Shown: positions 25,130-37,542, counted from the first letter of the stretch. The stretch: DNA of 64,000 nucleotides from Ceratothoa steindachneri (GCA_963969495.1 OZ018319.1:205267405-205331404); one strand, 5' to 3'. The notes: generated by a model from the sequence alone, not told the origin. A program made the numbers and translations.

Positions 25130-25812
25130 ACTCAAAGCCATCTTATTTAATGCCAGATCAATCAGGAACAAATTATCAGAATTCAAAGCGTTAGAGGCAT
25201 TAAAAAAATATGATATAATAGGCATCACCGAGACGTGGATCCACAATCATTCGAGGGACTATATCAATGAATTTCATTTGCAAGGCTACAAATTATTTCC
25301 CAAAGATAGAATTTATAAGGAAGGAGTAGGAGTACTCTTATATATAAGTGAGGAGGACCTTCAGCCTATTATCCGCAATATAGATACATAATTTAAACTA
25401 ATAGGAATAAAACTAAATAGAAACAAATTTTTACATATATATATTTGGCCTATAGAAAGCCACGCCAATCAAATGAAACAGACAATCGATTTTATGATTT
25501 TTTGACGAGCGTTAGTAAGGACAGATTCTCTCTCATTATTGGCGATTTTAACTGCCTCCAAATTAATTGGAGGACAAAGAATTCAGATTCTGAAGGAAAA
25601 AGATTACTAAATTTCATAGATAAAAATCTGCTAACTCAATGGGTCACTGAGCCAACAAGAGGAGAGAATATATGGGACTTAATCTTAACTTCAGATGATG
25701 AACTTATTTCAAACGTGAGCGTAGGCGATCAACTTTGCAGCAGTGATCATGACCTAATAGAATTTGAATTAAATTTACCTCACAAAAGAATTGTAAGAAG
25801 TATTACAAAATA
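25130..25812 (+). pseudogene. CR1 ORF2 endonuclease, copy B
   Basis: NARSIRNKLSEF, IGITETWIHN, VGVLLYIS, then in a second frame AYRKPRQ, IIGDFNCLQINW, LTQWVTEPTRGENIWDLILTSDD and SDHDLIEFEL. All main catalytic blocks of the APE endonuclease are present, but stop codons near 25390 and a frameshift near 25445 break it. Confidence 0.8.
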
Positions 25813-27890
25813 GACTTCCGAAAGGCTAATTTCATAGATTTAAAAAGTCTCAAAAATTATAAAATAACTGGTAGAGACATAAATGAAGCATGGAATGAAT
25901 TTAAAAACAATCTTTTCATGAAACAATCCCAATTCATTCCTCTAGCAGTCAGAACAAGTGGAAAAAGTCAAAATCCTAAATGGTTACAAATTAAATCAAA
26001 AGAGACATAAATAAAAGAAACTAGGCTTTTAAGTTGATCAAATTAAACAGCTCAGAAGCGAATAAGAAGAAATATATTGATCTCAGAAGAAAAGTAAAAG
26101 CTGGAATTAAAAGATCAAAGTGTAACGAGGAAATGAGAGTAGCTTTAAACTGTAAAGAAAATCCCAAAGAATTCTTTGCCTTAGTTAATACTAGAAAACC
26201 AATAAAAAACAGCATTGTCCCAATCAATGATTGTCACAATAATTTACAAGTTAGAGATAAAGATATAGCCACTGTACTAAAGGAGTATTTCGCATCAGTT
26301 TTCAACAACGAGGCGTCAAATCAAAATATCATACCATATAATGAGTACTTAGGCAATGACCCACTAGAAATATTGAAATGCACGAGCAACGATGTACGAA
26401 TAAGAATGTATAAAATAACAAATTCAAATCCCCAGGACCCAATAAGATAGTGCCAAGAATAATCAAAGAAGTAAAAGATGCAGTAGTAGACCAAATAACA
26501 TACATTTTTAACTTATCACTTGAAACTAGTACTGTCTCTCAAGATTGTAAATTAGCCAATGTAACGCCAATATTTAAAAAGGACGTAAAGATCTGGCATG
26601 CAATTATTGACCTATAAGTCTAACATCAATAATTGGCAAAATGCTCGAGAGTATTATTGCAGAAAAAATAGTACGCCATTTAGAAACCAACGAATTGCTA
26701 AGAAACACGCAACACGGATTTGAGAAACACAGATCTTGTCTTACAAATTTATTAGAGTTCTTCCATTACATTAACACAATTCATGATAGTGAGAGATCTG
26801 TCGACATACTGTATCTGGACTTTCAATATGCCTTCGACAAGGCGCCACACAGGAGATTAATGTCAAAAGTTAGAGCTCTAGGAATACGAAGTAAAATAGC
26901 AAATTAGATTGAAGACTGGCTTAGTAATCGTAAACAGAGGGTCATGATCAATAGAGAGGAGTCTGAATGGATACCTGTGAGTAGTCGCGTTCTTCAGGGA
27001 TCGATCCTGGGACCCTTGCTCTTTATTATTTATGTAAATGACATAGACGTGGAATTTATCTCTAAAATCTCCAAATTCACTGACGATTGTAAACTGGGTA
27101 AGAGTATAATTACCGAGCAAGATATAGTAGATTTTCAAAAGGACATTGACCACATAGCCTAATGGTCTGAAAAATGGAAACTTCCACCGAATCTTGAAAA
27201 ACGCAAAGTGATGCATGTTGGCCACAAAAATCAGAAGGCAGAATACAAACTCCTTGATAAAACAATAGCAGAAACAAAAAAACGAAAAGGATCTCGGTAT
27301 TTGTGTGTCAAATAATATCAAGTTCACACAACACTGTGTCGACGTAGAAAAAAAGCGCGAAAGATACTCGGTTATATTAAGAGACAGATTAGCTATAAAA
27401 GCAAGACCGTATTAATTAACTTGTACAATGTTTTAGTAAGAGCACAATTAGAATATTGTACCCAAGTGTGGTCGCCCTCCCTCAAAAAAGATATAGAAAG
27501 ATTAGAAAGAGTGCAAGGTACGTCTACGAAAATGACAACATCATTAAGAAAATACAGTTATAATACACGGCTGGAAAAGTTAAACCTTTACAAATTAGAA
27601 ACAAGACGTATACGAGGTCAACTAATTGAAGTATATAAAATCTTAAATGGAATCTAAAATGTGGACTACTACATCTGGTTTTAATTCAATAAAAATATTA
27701 CACGTAATAACAGCATGAAGCTCGTTCCGAAAAAGTAGACTCAATGTATGTGGAAATTTGTTTTCGTATAAAATTGTAAATATATGGAATCAGTTGTTGG
27801 AAGAGGTTGTCTCGAGTCCCACCATTAACACATTTAAAAAGAGGTTATATAAAGTTATAAGGACTATTAACTATTAAATAGTACTTGTTG
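25813..27890 (+). pseudogene. CR1 ORF2 linker and reverse transcriptase, copy B
   Basis: The linker NCKENPKEFFALVNTRKPI is at about 26140. Palm motifs are QHGFEKHRSCLTNLLEFF, DILYLDFQYAFDKAPH, LQGSILGPLLFIIYVNDID and SKFTDDCKLG. The third-aspartate box reads FTDD instead of FADD. The thumb (NVLVRAQLEYCTQVWSPSLKKDIERLERVQ, TRRIRGQLIEVYKILNG) follows. At least four stops or frameshifts are present. Confidence 0.8.
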
Positions 27891-27899
27891 ATAAATATT

Positions 27900-28077
27900 T
27901 GAAAATCTTTACTATTAAAATTCCTGGTTGAGCTCTATATTTCATCTGAACCAGGTATCTTTTTGGTTTTCCGTACCCACGTGGCGGGTGGGAGAGGAAA
28001 GAGGAGAGTGGGAAGAGACTTCAACTTTAATGTCTTTTTGTCTCCAACTCCTAGATTTTTTTTTTGTATGTATAATA
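27900..28077. other. Junction between LINE copies B and C
   Basis: Unassigned sequence with a T-run; it probably includes the copy B 3' untranslated region. Confidence 0.3.
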
Positions 28078-29138
28078 GAACGGCAACGGGTGGTGGTGAA
28101 TGGACAGGCTTCTGAGTGGGTGCCAGTTACTAGCGGGATGCCTCAAGGTTCTGTCCTGGGACCACTAATATTCATCATCTACGTCAACGACATGGACGGT
28201 GACATGGTTGCCAAGATTTCTAAATTTGCCGACGATACCAAGCTTGGTATGAACGTTGCAAAGGATGGAAATATTGCCCACCTGCAGGAAGATCTTGGGA
28301 AGATTGGGGAATGGTCGGACACGTGTAAAATGCCTTTTAACGTGAACAAATGCAAAGTGATGCATATAGGCTACAGAAACCCCCAATCTCAGTATATCCT
28401 TAAGAGCACTGCTCTTGAATCGAGTGACACTGAGAAGGACTTGGGTGTAACTATCACTAGCGACCTCAAGTTCTCGAAACAGAGCATCGAGGCACAGAAG
28501 AAAGCCCAAAGGATGTTAGGTTACATAAAGCGCAATTTGGATACCGTAACAAGGAGATAGTACTTTGTCTCTACAACTCTCTCGTTCGGCCGCACCTGGA
28601 GTATGACATACAATTTTGGAGTCCTTCGTTTCGAAAGGATATCGCAAGGTTGGAACGCATACAAGCCAGGGCAACCAAGCTGATCCCCTCTATCCTACAT
28701 AAAAGTTATGAGGATAGACTAAGGGAATTAAATCTGTTCTCGCTGGAAACCCGTAGACTGCGTGGTCAGCTCATCGAAGTTTTCAAAATACTTCGAGGGT
28801 TCAACAATGTTGACTACCGGGATACTTTCACACTGAGTGAGAACAGAACGCGCAATCACGGCTTCAAACTTGAACTGAAGCATTACAACCGCAATCTGTG
28901 TGGAAATTTTTTCACCTACAGTATCTACGGTAAGTGGAACGCACTTCCAGTGGAGGTTATCAACAGTGAATCTGTTGACCAGTTGAAGTCAAGACTAGAC
29001 AAAGTCTTGAAAAGTGTCCGTTTAGGGACGCAAAACAATTGAGCAGCCATGTGCCTGCTCGATTACTAGTCCAAAGGTACCCTCTTTGAATGGACCGTAA
29101 GGTCTCCTAGGGTACTTACTTTCCTTGTTACTCCTTGT

Positions 29139-29173
<35 letters not shown>
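28078..29173 (+). mobile_element. CR1-type LINE copy C (5'-truncated)
   Basis: Starts inside the reverse transcriptase at RQRVVVNGQASEWVPV and ends in a 3' untranslated region and (CT)n tail at 29141-29173 that closely match copy A (GAATGGACCGTAAGGTCT, then CTTACTTTCCTTGTTACTC). The palm motif KFADDTKLGMN is intact. There is a frameshift at about 28555; the C-terminal part 28650-29042 is otherwise open to a stop that matches the family end. It is the least decayed of the 19-29 kb copies. Confidence 0.85.
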
Positions 29174-29176
<3 letters not shown>

Positions 29177-29199
29177 TATATACCATGTGTCATGTGATT

Positions 29200-29234
29200 T
29201 TCAATTATTATTATTATTATTATTATTATATAAA

Positions 29235-29326
<92 letters not shown>

Positions 29327-29328
29327 TA
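29200..29328. repeat. (TTA)n and (TA)n microsatellite
   Basis: TTA repeats at about 29208-29230 are followed by TA to about 29328. It touches the end of a Penelope-like fragment. Confidence 0.95.
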
Positions 29329-29650
29329 GAAGGAGGCCGTTTTATATGCAGGATTCATTGAAGTCGACAGCAAACTGCTGCATTGTTTACTCTTGGCTGC
29401 AGCTTTCTTATAGCTTTGACTATAGTCACAACAGATGGCTCTAGGCGAGGAAAATTGCTCGGAAGTGGCATAACTTTATTTGCCTAGACGTCTTTCGATC
29501 TAGGAGTAGGTCATCTTCGGGGCAGAATGGTGAAGGTGATATTACAGAAAAATATATTGAATATGTTTGAACATTACCGTAAGAAAACGGAGCAATCAAC
29601 TAACCAGAAAAATACATGGATAGATTTATGATTAGAAATATTTTCTGGTC
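29329..29650 (-). mobile_element. Penelope-like element 3'-end fragment
   Basis: Read on the minus strand it matches two plus-strand segments: 41130-41240 (shared words CGTTTTCTTACGGTAATGTT and AACATATTCAATATATTTT) and 44870-45048 (shared CGAAAGACGTCTAGGCAAAT and CTTCAATGAATCCTGCAT). The first of those follows a GIY-YIG endonuclease at 40.5-41.0 kb, so this is the 3' end of that element family. It ends against (TA)n. Confidence 0.75.
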
Positions 29651-29659
29651 TGTCCGTTG

Positions 29660-31740
29660 GAAGGAGGGTAGAGTTTATCAAATGAGAGACTTACCGTGAA
29701 CATTTATGACATGTGCAGGTTGAACAATTGGATGGTTGCCTCGCTAGAAGAAATTGATGCAAAACTTGACCACCTCACATCAAAGATCATAGAGGCTGAC
29801 CACTTGACTGTTCCGTGGAAGGAACACAAAATATTGCCCGCTCCTAGATGGGACCATAATATTCAGGAGAAGATGGATCAACTGGAGGCAACCATTTATT
29901 TCTTAAACTTTTGGATGATCACAGGGCGTCGACAACAAGAAATAATAGATCTAAGGAACATCAGACATCTCATAATGGAGAAGTCAAGAGAGCAGTGGGA
30001 TGAATTAATTGCTAACATTGACGTTGAAGGTGACCCTAGAAAATTCTGGAGCCAACTGAGTAGACTGCGGGGCTCTCCAAGCGAATGGCGTGCAATACAC
30101 GAAAGACCATGACATTGAACGCGAATTTAGTAATTATTGCCAAAACCGTTTTCGTATTAGTGAAGAAGAGAACGAATTCTTCGATGAACGGCACGAGAAC
30201 CATGTTCTTTCAAATCTTCGAGACCTGGAGGCTGACCTCACATTGCATCATTTCATTGACAGAACACGACTCGCAAGAGAAGAAGGTAAACCCTTCTCAA
30301 ACGAAGAATATGAAATAGCCCTGAAGAGTTTTAAACAAAAAGCACCAAGGATAACTGGCATCACAAAGAATGCATTTTCTTATCGCCCCCAATAACTTCA
30401 ATCAGGCCCTTCTCGCGGTATTTAACGCCTGCCTCAACGTTGTCTACTTTCCGGACCAATTAAAAAAAGCAGGGATGATATTTATATTAAAGCCTGGCAA
30501 GCCGACGAAAGAGATCAGCAGTTACGGCCTAAACTCTCTGCTAGAATTCATGGGTAAACTTCTAGAAAAGCTTCTCAACAACAGACTTAGGACTTTTCTG
30601 AAACTTAAAAACCTATATAATACCCAATAACATGGCTTCCGGAGGAAGTTTGGCACAAAAACGGCTCTGGCTCTGATCACGAAGAAGATAGCTATCGGAA
30701 AGGCCAGGAATGGCAGCAAAGTTGACGTTGTACTTCGAGACGTGGCTTCAGCATCGACAAAGTGTGGCTACTGGGTCTTAAAAAGAAAATAAGTGAACTG
30801 AATATGGAACAAAGCCTAACGAGAATACTCTGCGTCTACCTGTAAGATCAGGAGGCAGTCATGAGTGTAAACGACATCGAAGCGGAGCCTTTCAACCTAG
30901 AGGCAGGAGTGCCACAAGGGGGTTGCCTGAGCCCTACTCTATACGCGGTATATACCGGAGAGTTGCCTTACCCTGACCAAGACCTTACTCTGTACGTCCA
31001 GCCGGCAGATGACATAACACAGGTTATCACCAGCTTGTACAAAAACCCTGTGGGCATCGCTAACAGGATAAGCTGGGAGTTTGGAATCATCAACAATTTC
31101 GAAAAATTGAACAAGTTAAAACTAATGTTCAAAAATTCAAGATAATATCTGTGGGCTGTCGGAAAAAGCGGACGTGTTAGTGCAGGACGAGCCTTATGAT
31201 TATTCCAGAGAAAGTCGGGTACTCGGCTTGAAATTGACTTCAAGTGATTACAACGCCCATTACTAAGATAAGGTCGCTGAGGCCCCAATGAAATTACGGG
31301 CCCTCTACCATTTCAAACGACACTCAATAAACAACAAGAGGAAACTTTACATGTCGTAAGTAAGGTCAAACATCCTGTACCCTGCCACCCCCCTCAATAC
31401 TCTAAGCAAGTCCGCCATCAAAAAAGCACAAGTTATACAGAACAAGGCAATTCGCTTTATAACCAACGTAACCCTGTGGGACTACATCCCTTCAGAAATC
31501 CTAAATAAAATGGTGGATATAGAACTCATCAACGCCACCCTAAACAGATGTGCAAAAAACCTATAGCAAAAGATTTATCAAGTCATCCCTGCTGAAGTAC
31601 TAAACCCTATCAGACTACCTAAAGAAGAACTACCTAACTTGACATTTAAACGATCTTTCAAATGTAGTCAACTGCTGGCATTGCAGGAGACTGACCGGAT
31701 TTATGGATAAACCTAACAGAAGATTAAACAATATATAATA
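29660..31740 (+). pseudogene. LINE copy F (Jockey/I-superfamily-like), reverse transcriptase
   Basis: 5'-truncated. The linker 29696-30112 (EKSREQWDELIANIDVEGDPRKFWSQLSRLRG) is followed by FRISEEENEFFDE, the motifs YFPDQLKKAGMIFILKPGKP, LLEFMGKLLEKLLNNRL, HGFRRKFGTKTAL, EAGVPQGGCLSPTLYAVYTGELP and PADDITQV (in place of YADD), then the thumb to about 31710. Reading requires several frame changes and passes several stops. It belongs to the same family as LINEs D and G. I cannot name the clade with certainty. Confidence 0.8.
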
Positions 31741-32000
31741 AACAAAACTAAAAGATAAGCTTAAAACAAAAGATCCGAAGTGGACACACTCTACACAAAA
31801 GAATAATTTAAAAGACTAAAAGATGTGAAGTGGACAAACTTTTCGTAAAATAAGATAAACAATCCATTAACTAAAAGATCCGAAGTGGACAAAAAAAAAG
31901 AAAAAAAAGATCCGAAGTGAACAAACTTATGTTAAAAGTAAACAATAAGAGTAAAGCTAAATAAGTAATAATTTCTAGTAAATTTGAAAATCACAACCGA
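31741..32000 (+). repeat. LINE F 3' tail with AAAAGATCCGAAGTGGAC repeat
   Basis: The 18-mer AAAAGATCCGAAGTGGAC or a close variant occurs near 31768, 31816, 31870 and 31903 in A-rich sequence directly after the LINE F reading frame. These are either a subterminal repeat of the LINE 3' untranslated region or a small independent minisatellite. Confidence 0.65.
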
Positions 32001-33055
32001 TCTAAATGAAGAACGAAGACTGAAAAACACCAAAAACGGAAGTGTAACATCAAGTGTAACACCAATTACGAGAGATCATATATCTTATGACGAAGGCTGA
32101 ATAATCCAACAACAGCAAAATGACTTACAACAAATGAGCATTTACTGAGATAGCAAATCAACCTGGCACACATACCCTACTACTACAAAACCACTTTTTA
32201 TATTTATCTCCTACGTTCTATACACACATCTTCTATCTTTTACGATCGTTGATCGTTGGTAGAGTTTATCTTCCACTTAACGATTGAGTCGAATACGGTT
32301 TGTGAATAGCCTTTGTTCACAAGAAGCTGGTTCACTGACGGAAATTCATGAATTTCTTTTTGCTTAGTAAAGGACTGCGAGCACCGCTGAAAGAACCCAT
32401 TGAATTTGGAAGTCTAAGGTGAGTTTTAGTTCACCTTTCGAAGAAGAGATAAATACTTTTTTCATCGCAGATATAATAACTAAATGAGGTCTTAAGCACC
32501 TCACTGCTTACGTCCATCGTCCTACGTGGGAACCTGCTCGATGTCTGTCATTCATTGATTTCCTCTTAAGGGTTTATGGGAAAACTGGTTTGAGGACTAG
32601 CCCACAGAGGACGCTTAAGTCAGAAAAATTCTCGAAACTAGGGCATTACTGCGAGTCCCGGACGGGAGAGAGATTTTCATCGCCAGGGGGACTCAGCCAA
32701 CATAATAAAGGGAAGTAACACCCGTCTATATGTAGTTGGATGCGTTTATGGCGTAAGTACCCAAGAAGGGGTGGCAAAACTTTAGCGGCCGTTGATTCGA
32801 CCGATATTGCCATCAAGTCAACCATAAGTCACCCCTCTTGAGGTTCCCCCTCGAGATCCATTCCCATCCATCCATCACCCATCATCCTGGCGCAGCACCC
32901 GAGCGGGAGACCAACTGGAAAATGGACGGGAGCATTCATTCAATTTTCGAACCATTTTCGAATTCACCTGACCAAACCGTTGCCTCCTTTACCACCTCAT
33001 CACATCATTTTTCACCCAAAATATGGTAATTACTTTTTATTACAGAGAAAGAAGA
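32001..33055. other. Unassigned; probable LINE D 5' flank or untranslated region
   Basis: No domain is visible. The 63-codon frame at 32838-33029 has no recognisable content. Confidence 0.3.
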
Positions 33056-33090
33056 ATATGTCAAGAAAGAAGAGAAAAAGGACACACAAC

Positions 33091-34375
33091 CATGGAGACT
33101 CTCACTAAGAGGGTTCCCCTACGGACCATACCTGGAATGAAGGCACCTGAAAAGAGCAAACTTTGCGAGTCGCTATTCAATGAACTGAGAGTAGCCATCG
33201 TTAAGCTAATCATAGTTTCCTCTGGTTTCATCGCCATTTGTGGGGGAACCAAGGATGTCGACCGGCTCCTGTCCAAAGAGCAAGCCGAATTACTAAAATC
33301 AATTAACCTCGAAGCAAAGACGCCCCCACAAGTGGCAGCCAACCGCAGAATTATCTGTCGCAAAGTTGAACGATGGGTTGGTGAGCATTCTGCTGACGAA
33401 ATTAAAAATGAAATAGGAAGTCAACACTCATAGGCGAAGGTCAAAGAAGGGATCAAATTCCGCGACCACACGTATGTTTTTGAAGTGACCTTTCTATTGA
33501 CCGAAATGGCACACAAAGCCACAACGGAAAGACTCCTCGTTTTCAACATGAGGATCCCTGAATGCAACATCGAACTGGAAAAGTTCCATAGCATCCAGAT
33601 GTGCTTTGTGTGTTACAAGTTAGAAACACACACAACGACGAACTGTTCCGAAAAAGGAAAACTGCGGTGCAGCGAATGTGCCACAGAATGACACCGCTAC
33701 GACACCTGCAAAAGCAAAAGGAGAAAATGTGTGAACTGCAAGGGCAGACATAGGACGTTAGCCCTAAACTTCCCAAAATGAAAAGACATTATAAGGAAGG
33801 TGAAGGAAGAAGAAAAGAAGAAAAAACAAAATACGTACCCCGGCACAGTGTAGAAAAGCCAAGAGACGCTACCAACTATGGCATCCCCATCCCAAATGAA
33901 CTCCACGAATGAACTCAGTGCAAAAATCCTGATTTGCATCACGCATGCAAACGTGGCTAACGCGGTAAAGCCTGGGTTCTATAAACAGGTTCTAAACGCG
34001 CTACTGAAGACAAACAAACTGCCTTCGGTCATTATGACCGAGAACCCTGAATGCTCCAAAATATTCAAGAAGTTTGTCATTAGGAACAACGCAAGTATCA
34101 AGTCTGGATTGGAAGAAGCAATGGAAGTACCCTCATCGGAGGACCGAGGAGGAAGAAGAAGAAAACAAGGAAGACAAAGAACAAGAAGACAATGAAACCA
34201 CCTCTTCGGACAGTGACGAGGGCCCATGCACTCGTGCACGAGCGACGAAGGGTAATTCAAAAACTTCTAGTCCTCCACCGAAGAGTGAAAAGCCTGGGCA
34301 CACTAATACTGCCCCATAGCCCAAGAAAAAGAAAAGGAGCAAGAGGAAACATAAGTAATTACATCTCATCATAGA
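33091..34375 (+). pseudogene. LINE D ORF1 (gag-like, zinc knuckles)
   Basis: An N-terminal segment METLTKRVPLRT... (33091-33433) is followed by a knuckle region: CFVCYKLETHTTTNC (C-x2-C-x5-H-x4-C), LRCSECATE with a stop inside, and KCVNCKGRH. Then comes a segment at 33878-34195 and an acidic, serine-rich tail. Zinc-knuckle ORF1 proteins coat LINE RNA. At least three stops or frameshifts break it. Confidence 0.7.
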
Positions 34376-35570
34376 ATTAAGCGCACTAAGAATACTGGAA
34401 ATCAACTCCAACGGCTGGACGACAAAAAGGACTCTTTACGGAAAATTATTCAGAGAAATTGATGCAGATGTCATCTTGATATCAGAACATGGGTGTGACA
34501 CTCGTAATTCTGAAATGAAAATTTGGAATTACGATGTGTTGATCACAAATCACTCACAAGAGCGGTATGACGGTGCCGCTATTGCCATCAAAAAAGGGAT
34601 CAAATACAAGCCAATTAGAAATCTCGAAGAATCCTTTTTCGCGATTGAGGTCGAACTCGACATTGGGAAGCTGGTCATCGCTGCCGGGTACCAGGCGCCG
34701 AGGAGAGGATACTTACCGATCCATTCTCTCGCTGGACTATTTGGCAAGAGAGCCCCCACCATATTAATGGGATATCTGAACGCCAAATGTCGGGAATCCG
34801 GCTACAGGACCTTCAGTGGAAATGGAAGGTGCCTATACACTCTGCTGGACAGAAACATGGTCCAACAGATAGGCCCAGACTTTCCCACCTTTGCTCGAGG
34901 AAGAAGTGCAACAAAACCAGACATATGTCTGCCCATTCGTCAGCTACGATTTAATTGCTACATGGAATCAGTCCAGGTACCATGCAGTGACTATATAGGG
35001 ATCCTAATCACCATCAACATGAACCCTATATATGTCCCAGCTGTAGTTAGAAAAGTCTACAGAAGAGCAGACTGGGAACGGTACGCGCATCTTCTCGAGG
35101 CCTACCATCCTCCCAACCTGGATGAGGCAATTCTCGGGGAGATCAACGAGGCACTTGACGACCTTAATAACCATCTCATCAACGCGGATAGGGCATGTAT
35201 CCCGAAAAACCAGTATAAGTCAATCTCAGCCTACAGGTGGACAGGATACATGAAATAACTGTAACGTGAGTTGAGAGTAATGTATGAAATCAACATCAGG
35301 AATGCATCGATTGTCTCAATACAGCGAAGTAAAGAGAGAAAATAAGAGCTCAACCAGTTGATTCTCGAACAACAAGGGAGGCAGTGGGATGATGCGATCG
35401 AGAGCCTCGATCAAGATGCATCTTCCAAAGATCTTTGGAATAAAATCAGCGTCTCAAAGGACCAACTGGGAAAAAGAAGAAAATAGAAATATAAGGAAGG
35501 CGGAACCATAGAAACAAGAAAAAGGAATAGAAGAAATATTCCGACATTATTGGAAAAAAACCTTCATTAT
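34376..35570 (+). pseudogene. LINE D ORF2 endonuclease and linker
   Basis: ILEINSNGWTTKRTLY, ADVILISEHG (catalytic E), DGAAIAIKKGIK, AAGYQAPRRG, TILMGYLNAKCRESGY in the place of the usual GDxNAxHxxWG, and YMESVQVPCSDYIGIL for the SDH block. It is open from 34476 to 35258 but key catalytic positions are altered. The linker then reads ELNQLILEQQGRQWDDAIES and KDLWNKIS, parallel to LINE F. Confidence 0.75.
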
Positions 35571-35582
35571 ATCCGAAGAAGA
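35571..35582. repeat. Target-site duplication of LINE E (left)
   Basis: ATCCGAAGAAGA occurs here and identically at 39744-39755, bracketing LINE E. This side is followed by a T-run (the LINE E poly-A tail on the minus strand). Confidence 0.92.
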
Positions 35583-35763
35583 TTTTTTTTTAAGAGATCA
35601 TCTGGCGACTGCCTACTTAGGTAATAGTCGCAGTATTAAAAACTGCCTAGTACTAGGCTACTTTAAAATAAGATTAAAAAACACAAAAAAACAACACTAG
35701 AAAAAAAAATGAAAAGGCAATGAGCAGGAACGTGCGACCTATAAAGAAAACAAAAAAAAATAG

Positions 35764-36357
35764 TTAAATAAAAGATAGAAGGCCGGCCTCCCACAAAAAG
35801 TCTACAAGTCCACCAGTCAATGTGCACGCACTCGTCCCGAGTACAAGGGAAAGGTGGGAGCGACCCCGCCCATCCCGGTACCGGGACAGATAACGTGGGA
35901 GAAGATCGCCCAGGTTAGGATATGCAACAAGAATGTGCCGAACAGTCTGGGGGACAACGCAGTCTTCACAGTATGGCGCTGGCGAGCGCCCCATCAAATG
36001 GCGGTGCGTCCCGCGAGTGAGCCAAATTCTGAGACGACACAAAGCAACCTGAAGCCTTCGGGGCATTGGGAGGTAGGTCCATGGGAACAGTCACGGTGCA
36101 ATGGCACGCAACTTTAAGTTCCCTTCGACCGTCTCCCATCTTCTTTGCCAAGCAGTCCGAAGAGCTGTCGGTTTTCCTGCCATGTAGTCAGTTTGAGGAA
36201 GAGTGAAACGCTGGTTCGGTCGCAGAGTCCCCGCGGACTCTTTAGCGCCCTCATTCCACACAATTCTTACATGTCCAGGAACCCAGCAGAAGATAATCTC
36301 GACATCCGCCCGGCTCGCGAACCAGGGGATGCGGAGATTCCAATGCCCCGAGAGCAC
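35764..36357 (-). pseudogene. LINE E ORF2 C-terminal region
   Basis: The end of the RNase H fold, IIFCWVPGHVRIVWNEGAKESA (about 36280), then RTAWQRRWETVEGNLKLRAI, and in another frame RRLQVALCRLRIWLTRGTHRHLMGRSPAPYCEDC and VRHILVAYP, the C-x2-C-type tail of I-group LINEs. One frameshift separates it from the RNase H part at 36251 and another lies at about 36070-36110. Confidence 0.8.
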
Positions 36358-37297
36358 TCAGGGCACTTTGTGAGTCGCTATAGATTACAATCCGGTCTCC
36401 GAACCGGGCACGTCGCGTAATCTCCCGTGCCAAGTGATGTATTGCCAACAGCTCGGCCGTGAAGACAGACGCAGCGCCTGGCAGAGCCCCGTTAAGTTCA
36501 AAGAGAGGGGATACGGCGTGAAAGCCGACATCCTCTTCGGACTTGGAGCCACCCATATATACTCGCATGATTCCAGCGTAAGACGAGTTGAGTTCTAAAA
36601 AGGTCGAACGCAATACTCCTGGCACTGTACAAGCTTTGGGAGCAGAGGCGTGGCCACAAATAGCCAAATGTGGTAACCTCCAGGGTGGCATCCTGTTCAG
36701 AACCAGGGGCGCCACCGGCGCGAGAGGTATACGTACCTCTCGAAGGAGTTTATTGGCTATATACCCAAAGGGCTTAGGGTATGACTGGCGTCTCTCGGTG
36801 GCATAGGCGCCGTCGAACTCAGCTGCGGATGCAGTGAGAGCTGTTGACGACTGAGGGAGGCGCCGGGCTCGCTTGTACAGGCGAATGATGCACTGTACAT
36901 GGCGTAGAGCGAGTGGCATCTCTCCAGCATCGACTAGTAGACTCTCAATGGGGGGGGGGTGCATAAGGCACCGGTCGTCAGGCGAAGGCCGGTGTGGTGC
37001 ACGAGTCCATCTTCCGCAGTACACATTTGGCTGCGGGTGCATAAGACTCGCATCCATAGTCGAGCTTCGAACGAACAAAGGGCCTTCTTTTCGAGGATCC
37101 ACCGTCTCCGAGGCACTCAGCCCACCACTAGGCATGGGCGAAGGAGCCGGAGTTCCTTTGTTGCTGTCCTTCTTTTGGGGGACAGCCTTAGGAACCTTCG
37201 AAGATGGCCTGGCCACCAACTTCAGGGGTGTTGCCTCCTGTGAGTCAAACGACTCGGTGGAGGCGCGTGACCGTTTCGCCTTACGGGAAACGGTCAC
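36251..37297 (-). pseudogene. LINE E fused frame: ORF1 tail joined to RNase H
   Basis: 348 residues. About residues 1-60 (lysine, serine and proline-rich) continue the ORF1 C-terminus. The region from about residue 120 resembles the end of a reverse transcriptase, and residues about 245-330 form an RNase H domain: VYMGGSKSEEDVGFHAV (catalytic D replaced by G), AASVFTAELLAIHHLA (E), IYSDSQSALSAL (D). The direct jump from ORF1 to RNase H shows an internal deletion of about 3 kb relative to a full I-type element. Confidence 0.75.
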
Positions 37298-37542
37298 GCT
37301 GGGGAAAAGGGGGAAGCCCTGGTTTTAGCCAGGGCTGGGTATGAACCTTTTTTGCCGCCAGGTTTACTAGGGAAGCGCCCGGGTTGAGTAGAACTCGCAG
37401 AAGGGCTCCGAATGGGTGGGGAAACAACCGTGCTCGTTGGCCTGGATGGGCCAGGAGCAGAGGGTGTCTTTCTAACCATTGATGCGTAAGACGTCCCAGG
37501 TAGAGCCGAGCGCGCCAGAACCAAGTCCTTAGCCCTGCGGAA

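Larger units (their letters stand above)
24498..27890 (+). mobile_element. CR1-type LINE copy B (5'-truncated, AT-rich)
   Basis: Begins in the ORF1 esterase and continues through ORF2 endonuclease and reverse transcriptase. It is noticeably more AT-rich than copies A and C and uses AT-ending codons, suggesting a different subfamily or greater age. It abuts the (CT)n tail of copy A. Its 3' end is not clearly defined near 27.9 kb. Confidence 0.8.
33056..35582 (+). mobile_element. LINE copy D, 5' part (Jockey/I-superfamily-like)
   Basis: Contains ORF1 (about 33056-34375) and the first half of ORF2 (34376-35582). It is interrupted at 35583 by LINE E and resumes at 39744. Continuity is shown by the protein running into FIISEEE across the junction, matching FRISEEENEFFDE in copy F. 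Confidence 0.85.
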
